From assembly GCA_030682715.1 (NCBI GenBank), contig JAUXNQ010000065.1, forward strand, positions 1 through 50,354: a stretch of DNA of 50,354 nt. The letters run 5' to 3'. The translations under genes and the position numbers were made by a program. This document shows positions 1-10,810 of this stretch, piece by piece. How positions within the stretch are numbered: the stretch's first letter is position 1; each line of letters starts with the position of its first letter. The notes below the pieces were generated by a model, which worked only from the letters and a program-made list of their open reading frames with translations, made no database searches and was not told the origin of the DNA. The DNA comes from Methylotenera sp. (GTDB taxonomy: Bacteria > Pseudomonadota > Gammaproteobacteria > Burkholderiales > Methylophilaceae).

Positions 1-2
1 AA

Positions 3-368
3 TGGTGGAGCAGGCGGGAATCGAACCCGCGTCCGCAAGCCCTCCACAGACAGTTCTACATACTTAGCCTTGTTGTTTAATTTAACGTGCAACACACCAA
101 CAGACAAGCAGTTTGCACGCGAGCTACCTTAAGGTTAATGAAGTGCTAAGTAACCCAACACAACACGTATCCCGTGTATATGACACTACGTATGGGTTAC
201 CCCAATCCACCCCACGGGAGAGATGGTGCAGCGTCCAGCCGGGATTAAGCGGCTAGAGAGTAAGTTTCGTCGTTTGCGACTATACTTTTTCTAGTTTATT
301 TACGAGGTGACTAGTCCTCGGTATGCCCTGCACTGCTTTGCAACCCACGTCGAAACCTGGTCAGCCCC
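3..368 (-). ncRNA. ssrA: tmRNA (transfer-messenger RNA)
   Basis: The RNA rescues stalled ribosomes by acting first as alanyl-tRNA and then as mRNA for a degradation tag. On the minus strand the 5' end reads GGGGCTGACCAGGTTTCGAC and the 3' end has a T-arm (GGGTTCGATTCCC) and terminal CCA. The tag reading frame at 277-245 encodes ANDETYSLAA followed by TAA, close to the Escherichia coli tag ANDENYALAA. The acceptor stem appears to contain one U-U mismatch. A 7-bp hairpin (ATTAGTC/GACTAAT, 369-385) abuts the 5' end. smpB, encoding its protein partner, lies just upstream on the same strand. The exact ends are inferred from the acceptor stem. Confidence 0.95.
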
Positions 369-481
369 ATTAGTCTGTGACTAATTAAACAGTCACATTC
401 TGACAGATGAAATTGTCAACAGTTCAATCGCTGTCATTTCAAAAGCAAACTAATTATACCTCTTTAAACCAACGCACTGAA

Positions 482-931
482 CTATTTATTGTGCGCTCGC
501 ATGATTCTGCCTTTTTCACGCTCCCAATCACGTTCTTTTTCAGTATCACGCTTATCATGCTGCTTCTTACCTTTAGCAAGACCAATCTGCACTTTGACGC
601 GCCCTTTTGAAAAATGCATATCCAGTGGCACCAGCGTATAGCCTGCACGTTCAACCTTACCGATTAACTTTGATATTTCTTCATTATGCAACAGCAACTT
701 ACGTGTTCTAATCGCATCTGGACGAATGTGCGTAGAGGCTGCGCCCAATGGGGTCACATGGCAACCTATTAGATAGATTTCACCGCGCTGAATAATGACA
801 TACGCCTCTTTAATATTGACTCTATTTTCTCGTATGGCTTTGACTTCCCAACCCTCGAGAACAATACCAGCCTCATATTTATCTTCGATAAAATAATCAA
901 AAAAAGCTTTTTTATTTTGTGCAATGCTCAT
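482..931 (-). CDS. smpB: SsrA-binding protein SmpB
   Basis: SmpB binds tmRNA and places it in the A site of stalled ribosomes for trans-translation. The 149-residue product is near the family's usual 150-160. It has the conserved beta-barrel core (residues about 5-120, including [15 protein letters not shown] and the LIGCH strand). A basic C-terminal tail follows (about 121-149, [16 protein letters not shown]), the part known to fold into the decoding centre. It lies directly upstream of ssrA on the same strand, the classic smpB-ssrA pairing. The ATG at 931 is used; its upstream region is shared with the divergent ratA. Confidence 0.97.
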   Translation of the reverse strand: MSIAQNKKAFFDYFIEDKYEAGIVLEGWEVKAIRENRVNIKEAYVIIQRGEIYLIGCHVTPLGAASTHIRPDAIRTRKLLLHNEEISKLIGKVERAGYTLVPLDMHFSKGRVKVQIGLAKGKKQHDKRDTEKERDWEREKGRIMRAHNK

Positions 932-1087
932 AAAACTAAAAATTTCTTGGCGAATAGCTTAAAATCATCATTTTACTCTACTTCTCTTATTTGTTTGGCT
1001 GAACGTATTGAGTAATAAAAAGTAATCCATTAAAACTAGCTCTTGATTTGAAAAAATTTGTTTAATGTCACCAATTAAAAGGCAAGC

Positions 1088-1522
1088 ATGGCTCATGTAA
1101 AAAAAACCGTTTTAGTCAATCACTCCGCTAACTGCATGTTTCTTTTAGTAGATGACGTTGAACAATACCCTAAGTTTTTACCTTGGTGTGGTGGTGTTGA
1201 TTTAATTCAACAAAATGATGTTAGCACTATCGCTACACTACATATTGACTACCATGGATTGCGCCAAAACTTTACCACCGAAAACCAGAAGACATTCCCA
1301 GAATCAATGGAAATTCAATTAAAAAATGGCCCGTTTAAACACTTAAATGGTTCATGGCATTTTTTAGCACTCAGCGACGATGCATGTAAAATCGAGTTTT
1401 CACTTAATTACGAATTTGAAAATCATTTTTTAGAAAAAATTATCGCACCTGTGTTTAACCACATCGCCAATACTTTTGTTGATGGATTTGTTAAACGTGC
1501 TAATACCATTTACGCGAAATAA
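1088..1522 (+). CDS. ratA: RatA, START/Coq10-like polyketide cyclase family protein
   Basis: The 144-residue protein belongs to the RatA/Coq10/START-like lipid-binding fold family. E. coli RatA has been reported to inhibit 70S association, and eukaryotic Coq10 binds ubiquinone, so the physiological role is not settled. The family motif VDDVEQYPKFLPWCGG lies near residues 22-37, and the fold runs to a C-terminal helix ending in FVDGFVKRA. The ATG at 1088 follows an AAGGC ribosome-binding site. rnfH begins 12 nt after the stop, so the two are probably co-transcribed. The ssrA-smpB / ratA-rnfH arrangement is common in beta- and gammaproteobacteria. Confidence 0.9.
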   Translation: MAHVKKTVLVNHSANCMFLLVDDVEQYPKFLPWCGGVDLIQQNDVSTIATLHIDYHGLRQNFTTENQKTFPESMEIQLKNGPFKHLNGSWHFLALSDDACKIEFSLNYEFENHFLEKIIAPVFNHIANTFVDGFVKRANTIYAK

Positions 1523-1534
1523 TGAAAGACTAAG

Positions 1535-1858
1535 ATGAACACGCCTAATGAAATAACCGTAGAAGTAGCTTACGCACTACCGAATGAGCAATTAATCATT
1601 CCTATCAAAGTTCAAGATGGCATCACTGCAGAAGAGGCAATCAACGCATCAGGCATCAGGGCTAAATTTCCTGACATTGATTTAAATATCAACAAAGTAG
1701 GCATCTTCGGCAAACTAACTAAACCAGATACAAAGCTACGCCATTTAGATCGCGTAGAAATATACCGTGCGCTGATAGCAGACCCTAAAGAGGTGAGAAA
1801 ACAAAGAGCCGCTGATGGGAAAATTATGAAAAAAGGCGGTGGCGACTTGATTGCCTAG
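1535..1858 (+). CDS. rnfH: RnfH family ubiquitin-like protein
   Basis: This 107-residue protein has the RnfH beta-grasp (ubiquitin-like) fold, with the family signature VGIFGKLTKPDTKLRHLDRV around residues 50-70 and the core VEIYRAL. RnfH is often found with ratA and sometimes with the Rnf electron-transport genes; its biochemical role is unknown. It follows ratA by 12 nt and is probably the second gene of that operon. The C-terminus (about 85-107) is a basic, glycine-rich tail that is probably disordered. The ATG at 1535 has only a weak AAG upstream. Confidence 0.9.
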   Translation: MNTPNEITVEVAYALPNEQLIIPIKVQDGITAEEAINASGIRAKFPDIDLNINKVGIFGKLTKPDTKLRHLDRVEIYRALIADPKEVRKQRAADGKIMKKGGGDLIA

Positions 1859-1884
1859 ATATTGATTAGACATATGCAACTGCA

Positions 1885-1910
1885 TAAAAAATGGGCGCAT
1901 ACTGCGCCCA
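1885..1910 (-). terminator. Rho-independent terminator of the DUF4124 gene
   Basis: A perfect 8-bp stem, TGGGCGCA (1892-1899) with TGCGCCCA (1903-1910) and a 3-nt loop, is followed on the minus strand by a TTTTTT run. It lies just past the stop of the minus-strand DUF4124 gene. It also sits beyond the end of rnfH on the plus strand and may stop that transcript too, although the plus-side tract (AAAACAC) is not T-rich. Confidence 0.8.
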
Positions 1911-1934
1911 AAACACACGACTTAAACTCAAATT

Positions 1935-2444
1935 TTAATCGCAATAAGCGTCCACATCTCTTTGCGCATCTGCTCTGCCTGCTGCCAAATCGTCATCCCC
2001 CAGATACTCCCTCTCACCCTGGTCATTAATCTTTGAAATTCTGCCGCCTGTAGTATAAGTGATCAAATTTTTTCTGGCAGCCTCACAATTCTCCTGCTTA
2101 ATCTTTAACTCAGCCTGCTTCTGTTGATTTTCAGCTTTTTGCACCTCAGCTTCTTGAGCTCGTTTTTTTGCAGCTTCATCTTGACTAACACTATTTTCTT
2201 TGGCTTTTTCCGGTGTTTTGTTTCTATTGAGAGAGGTTGCAATATCGCCCTCGACAGGCGTTAAAGGTACCTGGCCAGTTGGCTTGGGAACCTTTTTACC
2301 ACGAATAGATTCCTGCTTAATGTTAGAAGGTGGCGGTATGTCACTATAACGAGTAACGCCATCTTTATCTTTCCATTTGTAAATTTCAGCGTTTGCCATC
2401 AAAGGCAATAGCGCCAAACACAGCAATAATAAGCGAGGTAACAT
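1935..2444 (-). CDS. Secreted DUF4124 domain-containing protein
   Basis: The 169-residue protein starts with a Sec signal peptide (residues 1-19, MLPRLLLLCLALLPLMANA), which predicts export. A DUF4124 domain follows at about 20-50, with the family signature EIYKWKDKDGVTRYSD. Residues about 85-125 are rich in Glu, Lys, Ala and Gln and probably form a coiled coil. DUF4124 proteins are common envelope proteins of beta- and gammaproteobacteria with no assigned function. The gene stands alone, converging on rnfH and diverging from guaB, with its own terminator. Nothing links it to its neighbours' functions. Confidence 0.85.
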   Translation of the reverse strand: MLPRLLLLCLALLPLMANAEIYKWKDKDGVTRYSDIPPPSNIKQESIRGKKVPKPTGQVPLTPVEGDIATSLNRNKTPEKAKENSVSQDEAAKKRAQEAEVQKAENQQKQAELKIKQENCEAARKNLITYTTGGRISKINDQGEREYLGDDDLAAGRADAQRDVDAYCD

Positions 2445-2551
2445 AAAGCATCCCTTGATTTAATAGGTTTCAGTCATATTATTGCTAATCTAAGTTACTA
2501 GCAAGTATTGCACTTAACGTTTGGTGACGTTTTAAGTTTACAAATAAATGA

Positions 2552-2579
2552 TTGACACTCTCGCTAAGTCGATTATAAA
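2552..2579 (+). promoter_or_regulatory. Sigma-70-type promoter for guaB
   Basis: A consensus -35 box TTGACA (2552-2557) is followed after 16 bp by TATAAA (2574-2579), with a further TATAAT at 2584-2589. The position gives a 5' leader of about 30 nt before the guaB ATG at 2616. Promoter by sequence match only. Confidence 0.65.
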
Positions 2580-2588
2580 TCTGTATAA

Positions 2589-4076
<1,488 letters not shown>

Positions 4077-4100
4077 TTCAATTTAATATTAACTTTAACA

Positions 4101-4148
4101 ACAGAGAACACAATGCCAGAGAAATTTCTTTGGCATTGTGTTCTCTGT
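4101..4148. repeat. Near-perfect 48-nt palindrome between guaB and guaA
   Basis: ACAGAGAACACAATGCCA (4101-4118) is the exact reverse complement of 4131-4148, and the inner 12 nt (GAGAAATTTCTT) also pair apart from one G-U. The whole element is therefore a 24-bp self-complementary arm pair. It starts 24 nt after the guaB stop and ends 19 nt before the guaA ATG. The 3' side (GCATTTTG) is only moderately T-rich. It could be an intrinsic terminator or attenuator, a processing or stability hairpin, or a protein-binding palindrome. Confidence 0.75.
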
Positions 4149-4167
4149 GCATTTTGTGACTAAAAAA

Positions 4168-5775
4168 ATGACTCATTCCAAAATTCTAATCCTCGACTTT
4201 GGCTCTCAAGTTACTCAACTGATTGCTCGCCGCGTACGTGAAGCGCATGTGTATTGCGAAATACACCCATGTGACGTAACAGACGATTTTGTGCGTGACT
4301 TTGGCGCAGATGGCATCATCCTTTCTGGCAGCCATGCAAGTGTGTACGAGGAAGAAACAGACAAAGCGCCACAAGCTGTATTTGAACTTGGCGTGCCAGT
4401 CTTAGGCATTTGCTATGGTATGCAAACCATGGCACAACAACTTGGCGGAAAAGTTGAAGCTGGCCATAAACGTGAGTTCGGTTATGCGCAAGTGCGCGCA
4501 CGTGGTCACTCTGCCCTATTCCGTGATATTCAAGACAGCACCAACGCTGATGGACACGGTCTAGTTGATGTATGGATGAGTCATGGCGATAAAGTAACAG
4601 AGCTACCGTCGGGCTTTAAAGTAATTGCAAGCAACGATACTACGCCTATTGCTGCGATGGCCGATGAAGACCGCAAATTTTACGCGGTGCAATTTCACCC
4701 AGAAGTGACGCACACTAAACAAGGCCAAGCCATGCTGAATCGCTTTGTGCTTGAAATTTGCGGCGCAAAGCCTGACTGGATCATGGGTGACTACATTGCA
4801 GAAGCTGTTGCTAAAATCAAAGCCCAAGTAGGCGGTGAAGAAGTCATTTTAGGTCTATCTGGTGGCGTAGACTCTAGCGTTGCTGCTGCATTGATTCACC
4901 GTGCGATTGGTGATCAACTCACTTGCGTATTCGTTGACCACGGTTTACTTCGGTTAAATGAAGGCGACCTCGTCATGGACATGTTTGCAGGCCGCTTACA
5001 TGTCAACGTAATACGCGTAGATGCTACCGATCAGTTCATGGGTCATTTGGCTGGTGTGAGCGACCCTGAAGCTAAGCGCAAGATTATTGGCCGTGAATTT
5101 GTAGAAGTATTTAAAGCGGAAGCCGCCAAATTAAAAGCTGGCACTGGCGGTCACAAAGGTGCAACCTTCTTGGCACAAGGCACGATTTACCCTGATGTGA
5201 TTGAATCAGGCGGCGCTAAATCTAAAAAAGCCGTCACCATTAAAAGCCATCACAACGTAGGTGGCCTGCCAGAGCAATTGGGGCTAAAACTATTAGAGCC
5301 GTTACGCGACTTATTTAAAGATGAAGTACGTGAACTTGGCGTTGCGCTTGGCTTACCTGCTGATATGGTATATCGCCACCCTTTCCCAGGACCAGGCTTG
5401 GGTGTGCGTATCTTAGGTGAAATCAAAAAAGACTTTGCTGATCTATTACGCCGAGCGGATGCTATTTTTATTGAAGAACTACGTAATACTAAAGATGAAG
5501 CCACTGGTAAAACTTGGTATGAATTAACAAGTCAGGCATTTACTGTGTTTTTACCTGTCAAATCAGTAGGTGTAATGGGTGATGGTCGTACCTACGATTA
5601 TGTCGTTGCTTTACGCGCAGTAGTAACTAGTGACTTTATGACAGCACACTGGGCAGAGCTACCATATGCATTGTTAGGCCGCGTTTCAAACCGTATTATC
5701 AATGAGGTTCGTGGTATTAACCGTGTTGTGTATGATGTTTCTGGCAAGCCCCCAGCAACAATCGAGTGGGAATAA
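4168..5775 (+). CDS. guaA: GMP synthase (glutamine-hydrolysing)
   Basis: GuaA amidates XMP to GMP using glutamine and ATP. The 535-residue protein has an N-terminal class-I glutamine amidotransferase domain with the nucleophile Cys82 in GICYGMQTM and the FHPEV histidine/glutamate pair. The ATP pyrophosphatase domain follows with the P-loop [15 protein letters not shown] at about 230. The C-terminal dimerisation domain contains [13 protein letters not shown]. The ATG at 4168 is chosen because [15 protein letters not shown] matches family N-termini. An upstream in-frame start at 4138 would lie inside the guaB-guaA palindrome. There is no good Shine-Dalgarno, so hairpin-coupled or leader-dependent translation is possible. 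Confidence 0.97.
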   Translation: MTHSKILILDFGSQVTQLIARRVREAHVYCEIHPCDVTDDFVRDFGADGIILSGSHASVYEEETDKAPQAVFELGVPVLGICYGMQTMAQQLGGKVEAGHKREFGYAQVRARGHSALFRDIQDSTNADGHGLVDVWMSHGDKVTELPSGFKVIASNDTTPIAAMADEDRKFYAVQFHPEVTHTKQGQAMLNRFVLEICGAKPDWIMGDYIAEAVAKIKAQVGGEEVILGLSGGVDSSVAAALIHRAIGDQLTCVFVDHGLLRLNEGDLVMDMFAGRLHVNVIRVDATDQFMGHLAGVSDPEAKRKIIGREFVEVFKAEAAKLKAGTGGHKGATFLAQGTIYPDVIESGGAKSKKAVTIKSHHNVGGLPEQLGLKLLEPLRDLFKDEVRELGVALGLPADMVYRHPFPGPGLGVRILGEIKKDFADLLRRADAIFIEELRNTKDEATGKTWYELTSQAFTVFLPVKSVGVMGDGRTYDYVVALRAVVTSDFMTAHWAELPYALLGRVSNRIINEVRGINRVVYDVSGKPPATIEWE

Positions 5776-5791
5776 CAGGAGGTAAGTGATT

Positions 5792-6298
5792 ATGAGCCGC
5801 GCATTCGTCAATGAAGAAAGATTTGAACAAGCCAATGGAAAAGAGCTTGTTGAGCGTCCAATTAGTGAACACCCTAATTACGTGACGCCAACTGGCGCAC
5901 TTGAGCTACAAACTTTAGAAGAATCCCTAATCGCGGAGCTTACTCACTTAAAACTCACCGCAGAAGACACTTTTGCAAAAGATAAAGTAGCTGAAATTGA
6001 ACGTGACTTACGTTATGTACGCGCGCGTTTAGATTCTGCAATTTTGGTAGACCCTGGTAAGCAAAACCATGAAACAGTATTGTTCGGTGCAACTATCGAA
6101 GTACAGGACGATGAAGGTACACAACATGCATTCCATATCGTTGGTGAAGATGAAGCTGACGCAAATATCAACAAAGTAAGCTGGGTATCTCCTCTAGCCA
6201 AAGCATTAATCGGCCAAAAAATTGGGGATACAGTTATTTGGCAACGCCCAGTGGGCAATATCAATTTAGAAATTCTGGACATCCACTACCAATCATGA
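5792..6298 (+). CDS. GreA/GreB-family protein with atypical coiled-coil tip
   Basis: Gre factors enter the RNA polymerase secondary channel and stimulate transcript cleavage. This 168-residue protein has a predicted helical hairpin (about 35-85) and a GreA/GreB C-terminal domain (about 90-168; VLFGATIEVQDDEGTQH, SPLAKALIGQKIGD). The hairpin turn reads LTAEDTFAKDK rather than the canonical tip motif (GD..EN.EY in GreA, GDRSENADY in GreB), so the usual Mg-coordinating acidic pair is not evident. It may be a cleavage-deficient secondary-channel regulator, or may use other acidic residues. The ATG at 5792 is set by AGGAGG (5777-5782); an in-frame GTG at 5786 is too close to it. It follows guaA by 16 nt and overlaps the next gene by 4 nt. 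Confidence 0.85.
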   Translation: MSRAFVNEERFEQANGKELVERPISEHPNYVTPTGALELQTLEESLIAELTHLKLTAEDTFAKDKVAEIERDLRYVRARLDSAILVDPGKQNHETVLFGATIEVQDDEGTQHAFHIVGEDEADANINKVSWVSPLAKALIGQKIGDTVIWQRPVGNINLEILDIHYQS

Positions 6299-6897
6299 AA
6301 GTAAGCCAAGCCATTATTGAACGACGCTCAATTAAAGCGTACGATCCTCACCACAAAATGACTGAGGAAGAGATATCTCAACTCCTGTCTCTAGCGATGC
6401 TATCGCCTACCGCGTTTAATATCCAAAACTGGCGATTTGTAGTTGTCACAGACCCAAACTTGCGTCACCAAATCCGTAGCGTTAGTTGGAATCAAGCACA
6501 GGTTGAAGAGGCGTCACTATTGATTGTACTGACGGCCGATTTAAAAGCATGGGCAAAACAGCCTGAGCGTTATTGGGCAAATGCAGCCAAACCTGTGCAG
6601 GACATCTTAGTGCCAGCGATTGGCCAATATTACGATGGTAATGCGCAAATACAACGTGATGAAGCCATGCGCTCTTGCGGCATGGCTGCCACAACCATTA
6701 TGCTAGCTGCCAAAGAAATGGGCTATGACACCTGCCCGATGGATGGATTTGACTTTGATGCAGTAGCACAATTATTGAAACTGCCTGAAGACCATATCCC
6801 TGCGATGTTTGTCGTAGTAGGTAAAGCGCTAAAAGAAGCAATGCCAAGAGGCGGACAACTGCCAATGGATGAAGTCGTTATTTATAATCAATTTTAA
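6295..6897 (+). CDS. Nitroreductase-family FMN oxidoreductase
   Basis: The 200-residue protein belongs to the nitroreductase-like FMN family, NAD(P)H-dependent reductases of quinones, nitro compounds or related substrates. The N-terminal ERRSIKAYDPHHKM supplies the usual Arg-Arg-Ser FMN phosphate site, and LSPTAFNIQNWRFVVV is the family's SPTxxNxQNW region (residues 37-53). A later CPMDGFD segment lies near residue 145. The ATG at 6295 overlaps the stop of the Gre gene (ATGA), so the two are probably translationally coupled. An upstream in-frame start at 6238 would extend deep into the preceding gene. The substrate cannot be told from sequence. Confidence 0.9.
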   Translation: MKVSQAIIERRSIKAYDPHHKMTEEEISQLLSLAMLSPTAFNIQNWRFVVVTDPNLRHQIRSVSWNQAQVEEASLLIVLTADLKAWAKQPERYWANAAKPVQDILVPAIGQYYDGNAQIQRDEAMRSCGMAATTIMLAAKEMGYDTCPMDGFDFDAVAQLLKLPEDHIPAMFVVVGKALKEAMPRGGQLPMDEVVIYNQF

Positions 6898-7002
6898 GCA
6901 TTGGTTTTAACTCGTAAAGCCATCTGTAATAATATTGACTGATTAGACAACTCATATTACACAACACTTTTTGTAATTAATTTATTTTTAAGGTCTTAAA
7001 TT

Positions 7003-8598
7003 TTGTTAATTTCTAACAATATCACGATGCAATTTGGCGCAAAGCCACTATTTGAAAACATCTCAGTTAAATTTGGCGATGGTAATCGCTATGGCTTAAT
7101 TGGCGCTAATGGTTGCGGCAAATCAACCTATATGAAAATTCTAGCAAAGGTCTTAGAACCGACGTCTGGAAATATTTCGCTAGATAACAACGAACGCATG
7201 GCTTTTTTGCGTCAAGACCAGTTTGCTTACGAGGACCAACGCGTACTCGACGTGGTCATGATGGGTCACGATCAAATGTGGAAAGCGAATGTAGAGAAAA
7301 ATGCAATCTACGCTAACTTAGAAGCTACTGAAGATGACTACATGCGTGCAGCCGAATTAGAGGCTGTGTTTGCTGAGTACGATGGCTACACTGCAGAGGC
7401 CCGCGCTGGCGAACTCTTGCTTGGTGTTGGCATTCCAATTGAACAGCATAACGGCCCTATGAGTGCAGTAGCACCTGGCTGGAAATTACGCGTATTGCTA
7501 GTGCAAGCATTGTTTGCAAACCCAGACATCATGCTACTGGATGAGCCAACCAACAACTTGGATATTAATACCATCCGCTGGTTAGAAGATGTGCTTAATA
7601 ACCGTAGCTGTACCATGATTATTATTTCTCATGATCGTCACTTTTTAAACCAAGTGTGTACACATACCTGCGATATGGACTACGGAAAAATTGCTGTGTA
7701 CCCAGGTAACTACGATGACTACATGGAAGCAAGCACTGCTGCACGTGCGCAACAAGCTAAAGACAACGCAAAAGCTAAACAACAAATTGCTGATTTACAA
7801 GATTTCGTGCGTCGGTTCTCTGCAAACGCCTCTAAAGCTAAGCAAGCAACTAGCCGCGCTAAACAGATTGATAAAATTAAGATTGAAGAATTTAAACCAT
7901 CTTCTCGTCAATATCCATTTATTCGCTTTGAATATGATGAGCGTGAAAAACTACATCGTAATGCCGTTGAGTTGAAAAAACTCAGCCATGGCTTTGACCA
8001 TCCGTTGTTTAATGATGTCGACATGATGTTCGAAGCTGGCGAGAAAGTAGCCATTATTGGTGAAAACGGCATTGGTAAAACGACATTCTTACGCTGTTTG
8101 GCTGGTGATTTAGAACCAAAACATGGTGAAGTAAAATGGGCAGAAAAAGCAAAAATCGGCTATTTTGCACAAGACCATGAATACGAATTTGAAGATGGTG
8201 ATGAACTATTCGAATGGATGAGCAAGTTTACGCAGCAAGGCGATGATGACCAAACTGTGCGTAGCATGCTTGGTCGCCTACTGTTCTCTGGTGACGACAT
8301 CAAGAAGTCAGTAAAAGTGCTTTCTGGCGGTGAAAAAGGCCGCATGTTGTACGGAAAACTAATGCTCGCCAAAACCAATGTGTTGCTAATGGACGAGCCA
8401 ACCAACCACATGGACATGGAATCTATCGAGGCGCTCAATACTGCGCTTGATAAATACAAAGGTACCCTATTTTTCGTAAGCCATGACCGTGAGTTTGTGA
8501 GTTCAATTGCCACACGCATTATCGAAATTAAGGCTAATGGTATTGTAGACTTTACTGGCAATTATGAAGATTATCTATTAAGCCAAGGTGTTGAATAA
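7003..8598 (+). CDS. ybiT: ABC-F ATPase, YbiT type
   Basis: ABC-F proteins are soluble tandem ATPases that act on the ribosomal E site rather than in transport. The 531-residue product matches E. coli YbiT in length and N-terminus ([20 protein letters not shown]). It has two Walker A motifs (GANGCGKST about 34-42, GENGIGKTT about 350) and two Walker B motifs ([11 protein letters not shown] and [11 protein letters not shown]). The interdomain linker is positively charged ([20 protein letters not shown]). There are no membrane segments. The start is TTG at 7003, supported by AAGGT at 6990-6994, 8 nt upstream. It follows a 105-nt gap and probably has its own promoter. Confidence 0.92.
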   Translation: MLISNNITMQFGAKPLFENISVKFGDGNRYGLIGANGCGKSTYMKILAKVLEPTSGNISLDNNERMAFLRQDQFAYEDQRVLDVVMMGHDQMWKANVEKNAIYANLEATEDDYMRAAELEAVFAEYDGYTAEARAGELLLGVGIPIEQHNGPMSAVAPGWKLRVLLVQALFANPDIMLLDEPTNNLDINTIRWLEDVLNNRSCTMIIISHDRHFLNQVCTHTCDMDYGKIAVYPGNYDDYMEASTAARAQQAKDNAKAKQQIADLQDFVRRFSANASKAKQATSRAKQIDKIKIEEFKPSSRQYPFIRFEYDEREKLHRNAVELKKLSHGFDHPLFNDVDMMFEAGEKVAIIGENGIGKTTFLRCLAGDLEPKHGEVKWAEKAKIGYFAQDHEYEFEDGDELFEWMSKFTQQGDDDQTVRSMLGRLLFSGDDIKKSVKVLSGGEKGRMLYGKLMLAKTNVLLMDEPTNHMDMESIEALNTALDKYKGTLFFVSHDREFVSSIATRIIEIKANGIVDFTGNYEDYLLSQGVE

Positions 8599-8643
8599 CA
8601 CCCCAACTCAAGCAAGCATCGCTAAATTTCTGGCTCAGTTTAA

Positions 8644-10476
8644 TTGTTAAACTCATCTGTTCGTCATTTAACTGCTCAGGCCTGTCTACAGGACGTGTTT
8701 GGTTACACCACTTTTCGTGGTGAGCAACAAGCAATTGTTGAACATATGGTCGAAGGTGGTGATGCGCTTGTATTAATGCCGACAGGTGGTGGCAAGTCGT
8801 TGTGCTATCAGCTGCCAGCATTATTACGCAAAGGCGTTGGTGTGGTGGTGTCACCACTGATTGCCCTTATGCAAGACCAAGTAGATGCACTTCAGCAACT
8901 TGGAGTGAAAGCAGCTTTTCTAAATTCAAGCCTAAATGCAGAACAGTTTGGGGCAATTACAGCAGCATTACTTCGTGGCGATTTACAAGTGTTGTACGTT
9001 GCACCAGAACGTTTACTCATGCCTAGCTTTCTTACCTTACTAGAACAGATTGAGGACAGTATAGGGATTGCTCTGTTTGCCATTGATGAAGCGCATTGCG
9101 TTTCTCAATGGGGTCATGATTTTAGGCCAGAATATCGCAAACTCACCGTATTGCATGAGCGCTTTCCACGCGTACCTAGAGTCGCACTCACAGCAACGGC
9201 TGATGCGCCCACTAGAGCTGAAATCATAGAACGCTTGGCACTTGAAAATGCTCGTCAATTTGTATCAAGTTTTGATCGCCCCAATATTAAATACCGTGTT
9301 TTACCAAAAGCAAATGCACGCCAGCAACTAGAAGCATTTATAGAGTCTGAACATCCTAATGATGCTGGTATTATTTACTGCTTATCACGCCGCAAAGTAG
9401 AAGAAACAGCCGAGTGGCTAAAATCAAAAGGATGGGACGCCTTACCCTATCATGCTGGGCTTGATGCAAGCATACGCAATACCAACCAAAGACGATTTTT
9501 ACGCGAAGAAGGTGTGATTATGGTCGCTACAGTTGCGTTTGGCATGGGTATTGATAAGCCTAACGTACGCTTTGTCGCACATCTGGATTTACCAAAAAGT
9601 ATGGAAGGCTACTACCAAGAAACAGGCCGTGCGGGTAGAGATGGCCTACCAGCCAACGCATGGATGACTTATGGTCTAGGTGACGTAGTCAACATGAAAC
9701 AAATGTTAGAGAACAGTGATGCTTCACCAGAGCGCCAGCACGTAGAGCGGCAAAAACTGGACGCACTACTTGGCTTCTGCGAATCTACAGAGTGCCGTCA
9801 CCAAACCATATTACGTTATTTTGGTGAGCAACACCCAGGCGACTGTGGTCAATGTGATAACTGCCTTACACCGACAGACACTTGGGATGGCACCCAAGCA
9901 TCACAAATGGCACTATCATGCGTATATCGCACAGGACAAAGGTTTGGTGTAGTACACCTGATTGATGTGCTACTTGGAAAATCAACCCCTAAAGTTGAAC
10001 AACTCAACCATCAAGCACTCAGTACTTTTGGCATAGGGAAAAGCTTATCACAAGCACAATGGAGTAGCGTATTTAGGCAGTTAGTTGCAAGTGGACACTT
10101 AGAGACTGACATGGATGCATTTGGTGGACTACGCCTTAGTGAATCCGCGCGCCCTATTTTACGAGGTGAAGCAAACGTATGGTTACGCCAAGACCATGAA
10201 GTCGCCAAGCGTGTTAGTAAAGTTGAGCGTGGCGCTCGTGTTAAAGAGGCCTATGCAGGTGTTGCAGATGACCCACTGTGGCATGCACTAAAAGCCAAAC
10301 GTACCGAGCTTGCAAAGGAACAAGGCGTACCGCCCTACCTGATTTTTCATGACAGTACACTGCTTGAAATTCTGAACCATCGCCCAGACAGCCTGACTGA
10401 AATGGGTAAAATTAGCGGTGTAGGCCAAGCAAAACTTAAAAGATACGGTGATGCTTTCTTGCAAGTCTTAGCATAA
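8644..10476 (+). CDS. recQ: ATP-dependent DNA helicase RecQ
   Basis: RecQ is a 3'-5' superfamily-2 helicase acting in recombinational repair. The 610-residue protein shows Walker [13 protein letters not shown] (Lys51), the DEAH box [18 protein letters not shown], helicase C motifs [10 protein letters not shown], a RQC zinc-binding cysteine set (CESTEC...CGQCDNC, about 378-405), a winged helix and a C-terminal HRDC domain (about 530-610). The start is TTG at 8644, the first codon after an in-frame TAA at 8641. The conserved [11 protein letters not shown] near residue 19 fits this start, though no clear Shine-Dalgarno is visible. The 3' end converges on the c-di-GMP gene. Confidence 0.95.
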   Translation: MLNSSVRHLTAQACLQDVFGYTTFRGEQQAIVEHMVEGGDALVLMPTGGGKSLCYQLPALLRKGVGVVVSPLIALMQDQVDALQQLGVKAAFLNSSLNAEQFGAITAALLRGDLQVLYVAPERLLMPSFLTLLEQIEDSIGIALFAIDEAHCVSQWGHDFRPEYRKLTVLHERFPRVPRVALTATADAPTRAEIIERLALENARQFVSSFDRPNIKYRVLPKANARQQLEAFIESEHPNDAGIIYCLSRRKVEETAEWLKSKGWDALPYHAGLDASIRNTNQRRFLREEGVIMVATVAFGMGIDKPNVRFVAHLDLPKSMEGYYQETGRAGRDGLPANAWMTYGLGDVVNMKQMLENSDASPERQHVERQKLDALLGFCESTECRHQTILRYFGEQHPGDCGQCDNCLTPTDTWDGTQASQMALSCVYRTGQRFGVVHLIDVLLGKSTPKVEQLNHQALSTFGIGKSLSQAQWSSVFRQLVASGHLETDMDAFGGLRLSESARPILRGEANVWLRQDHEVAKRVSKVERGARVKEAYAGVADDPLWHALKAKRTELAKEQGVPPYLIFHDSTLLEILNHRPDSLTEMGKISGVGQAKLKRYGDAFLQVLA

Positions 10477-10810
10477 AAAGTTTTAAGTTAAATTCAGCTT
10501 ATTACTATAGCTACTCCACTAAACAATCCTACTACCACCTAGTCATTCCGTGCTTTCGCGTGTGACTAGCCAGCTGTGACGTATGAATAATTCGCTTTTA
10601 CGCTTCCACTTAGGGCTTTAGCCCTTTAGTGGAGTGGCGATGCAAAACGCTGGTACAGCGCATATATTCTGTGGGGACCTTTACGATCTTACTGGCTCAC
10701 AGTCTCGTCGGCATAACGTTTGTGTGATGGGACACAGCATCGGGTTATTTGATGGAACAGCTATATCGTATCACTTACATCATAATCTCTAGCTAAACTT
10801 TATGAAAGCG
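10477..10810. other. Gene-free 334-nt region with several inverted repeats
   Basis: This stretch lies between the 3' ends of recQ (+) and the GGDEF-EAL gene (-) and holds no credible ORF. It contains ACTCCACTAAA (10513-10523), inverted exactly at 10625-10635. A strong hairpin at 10604-10634 pairs CCACT/AGTGG and AGGGCT/AGCCCT around a TT loop. A 5-bp stem with a GTA loop lies at 10648-10660 and a TGTGT/ACACA stem at 10721-10736. It has no U-run typical of a terminator. It could be a small RNA gene, a decayed miniature element or structured 3' UTR. No known riboswitch consensus was recognised. Confidence 0.45.

Noticed and set aside
10513-10635. A miniature inverted-repeat transposable element
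   Set aside because: The 11-bp ends match exactly, but the flanking bases show no target-site duplication and no second copy is visible in the window; kept only as an untested possibility.
10477-10810. A c-di-GMP (GEMM) riboswitch near the GGDEF-EAL gene
   Set aside because: The region is downstream of that gene, not in its leader, and lacks the conserved GEMM core sequences on both strands.
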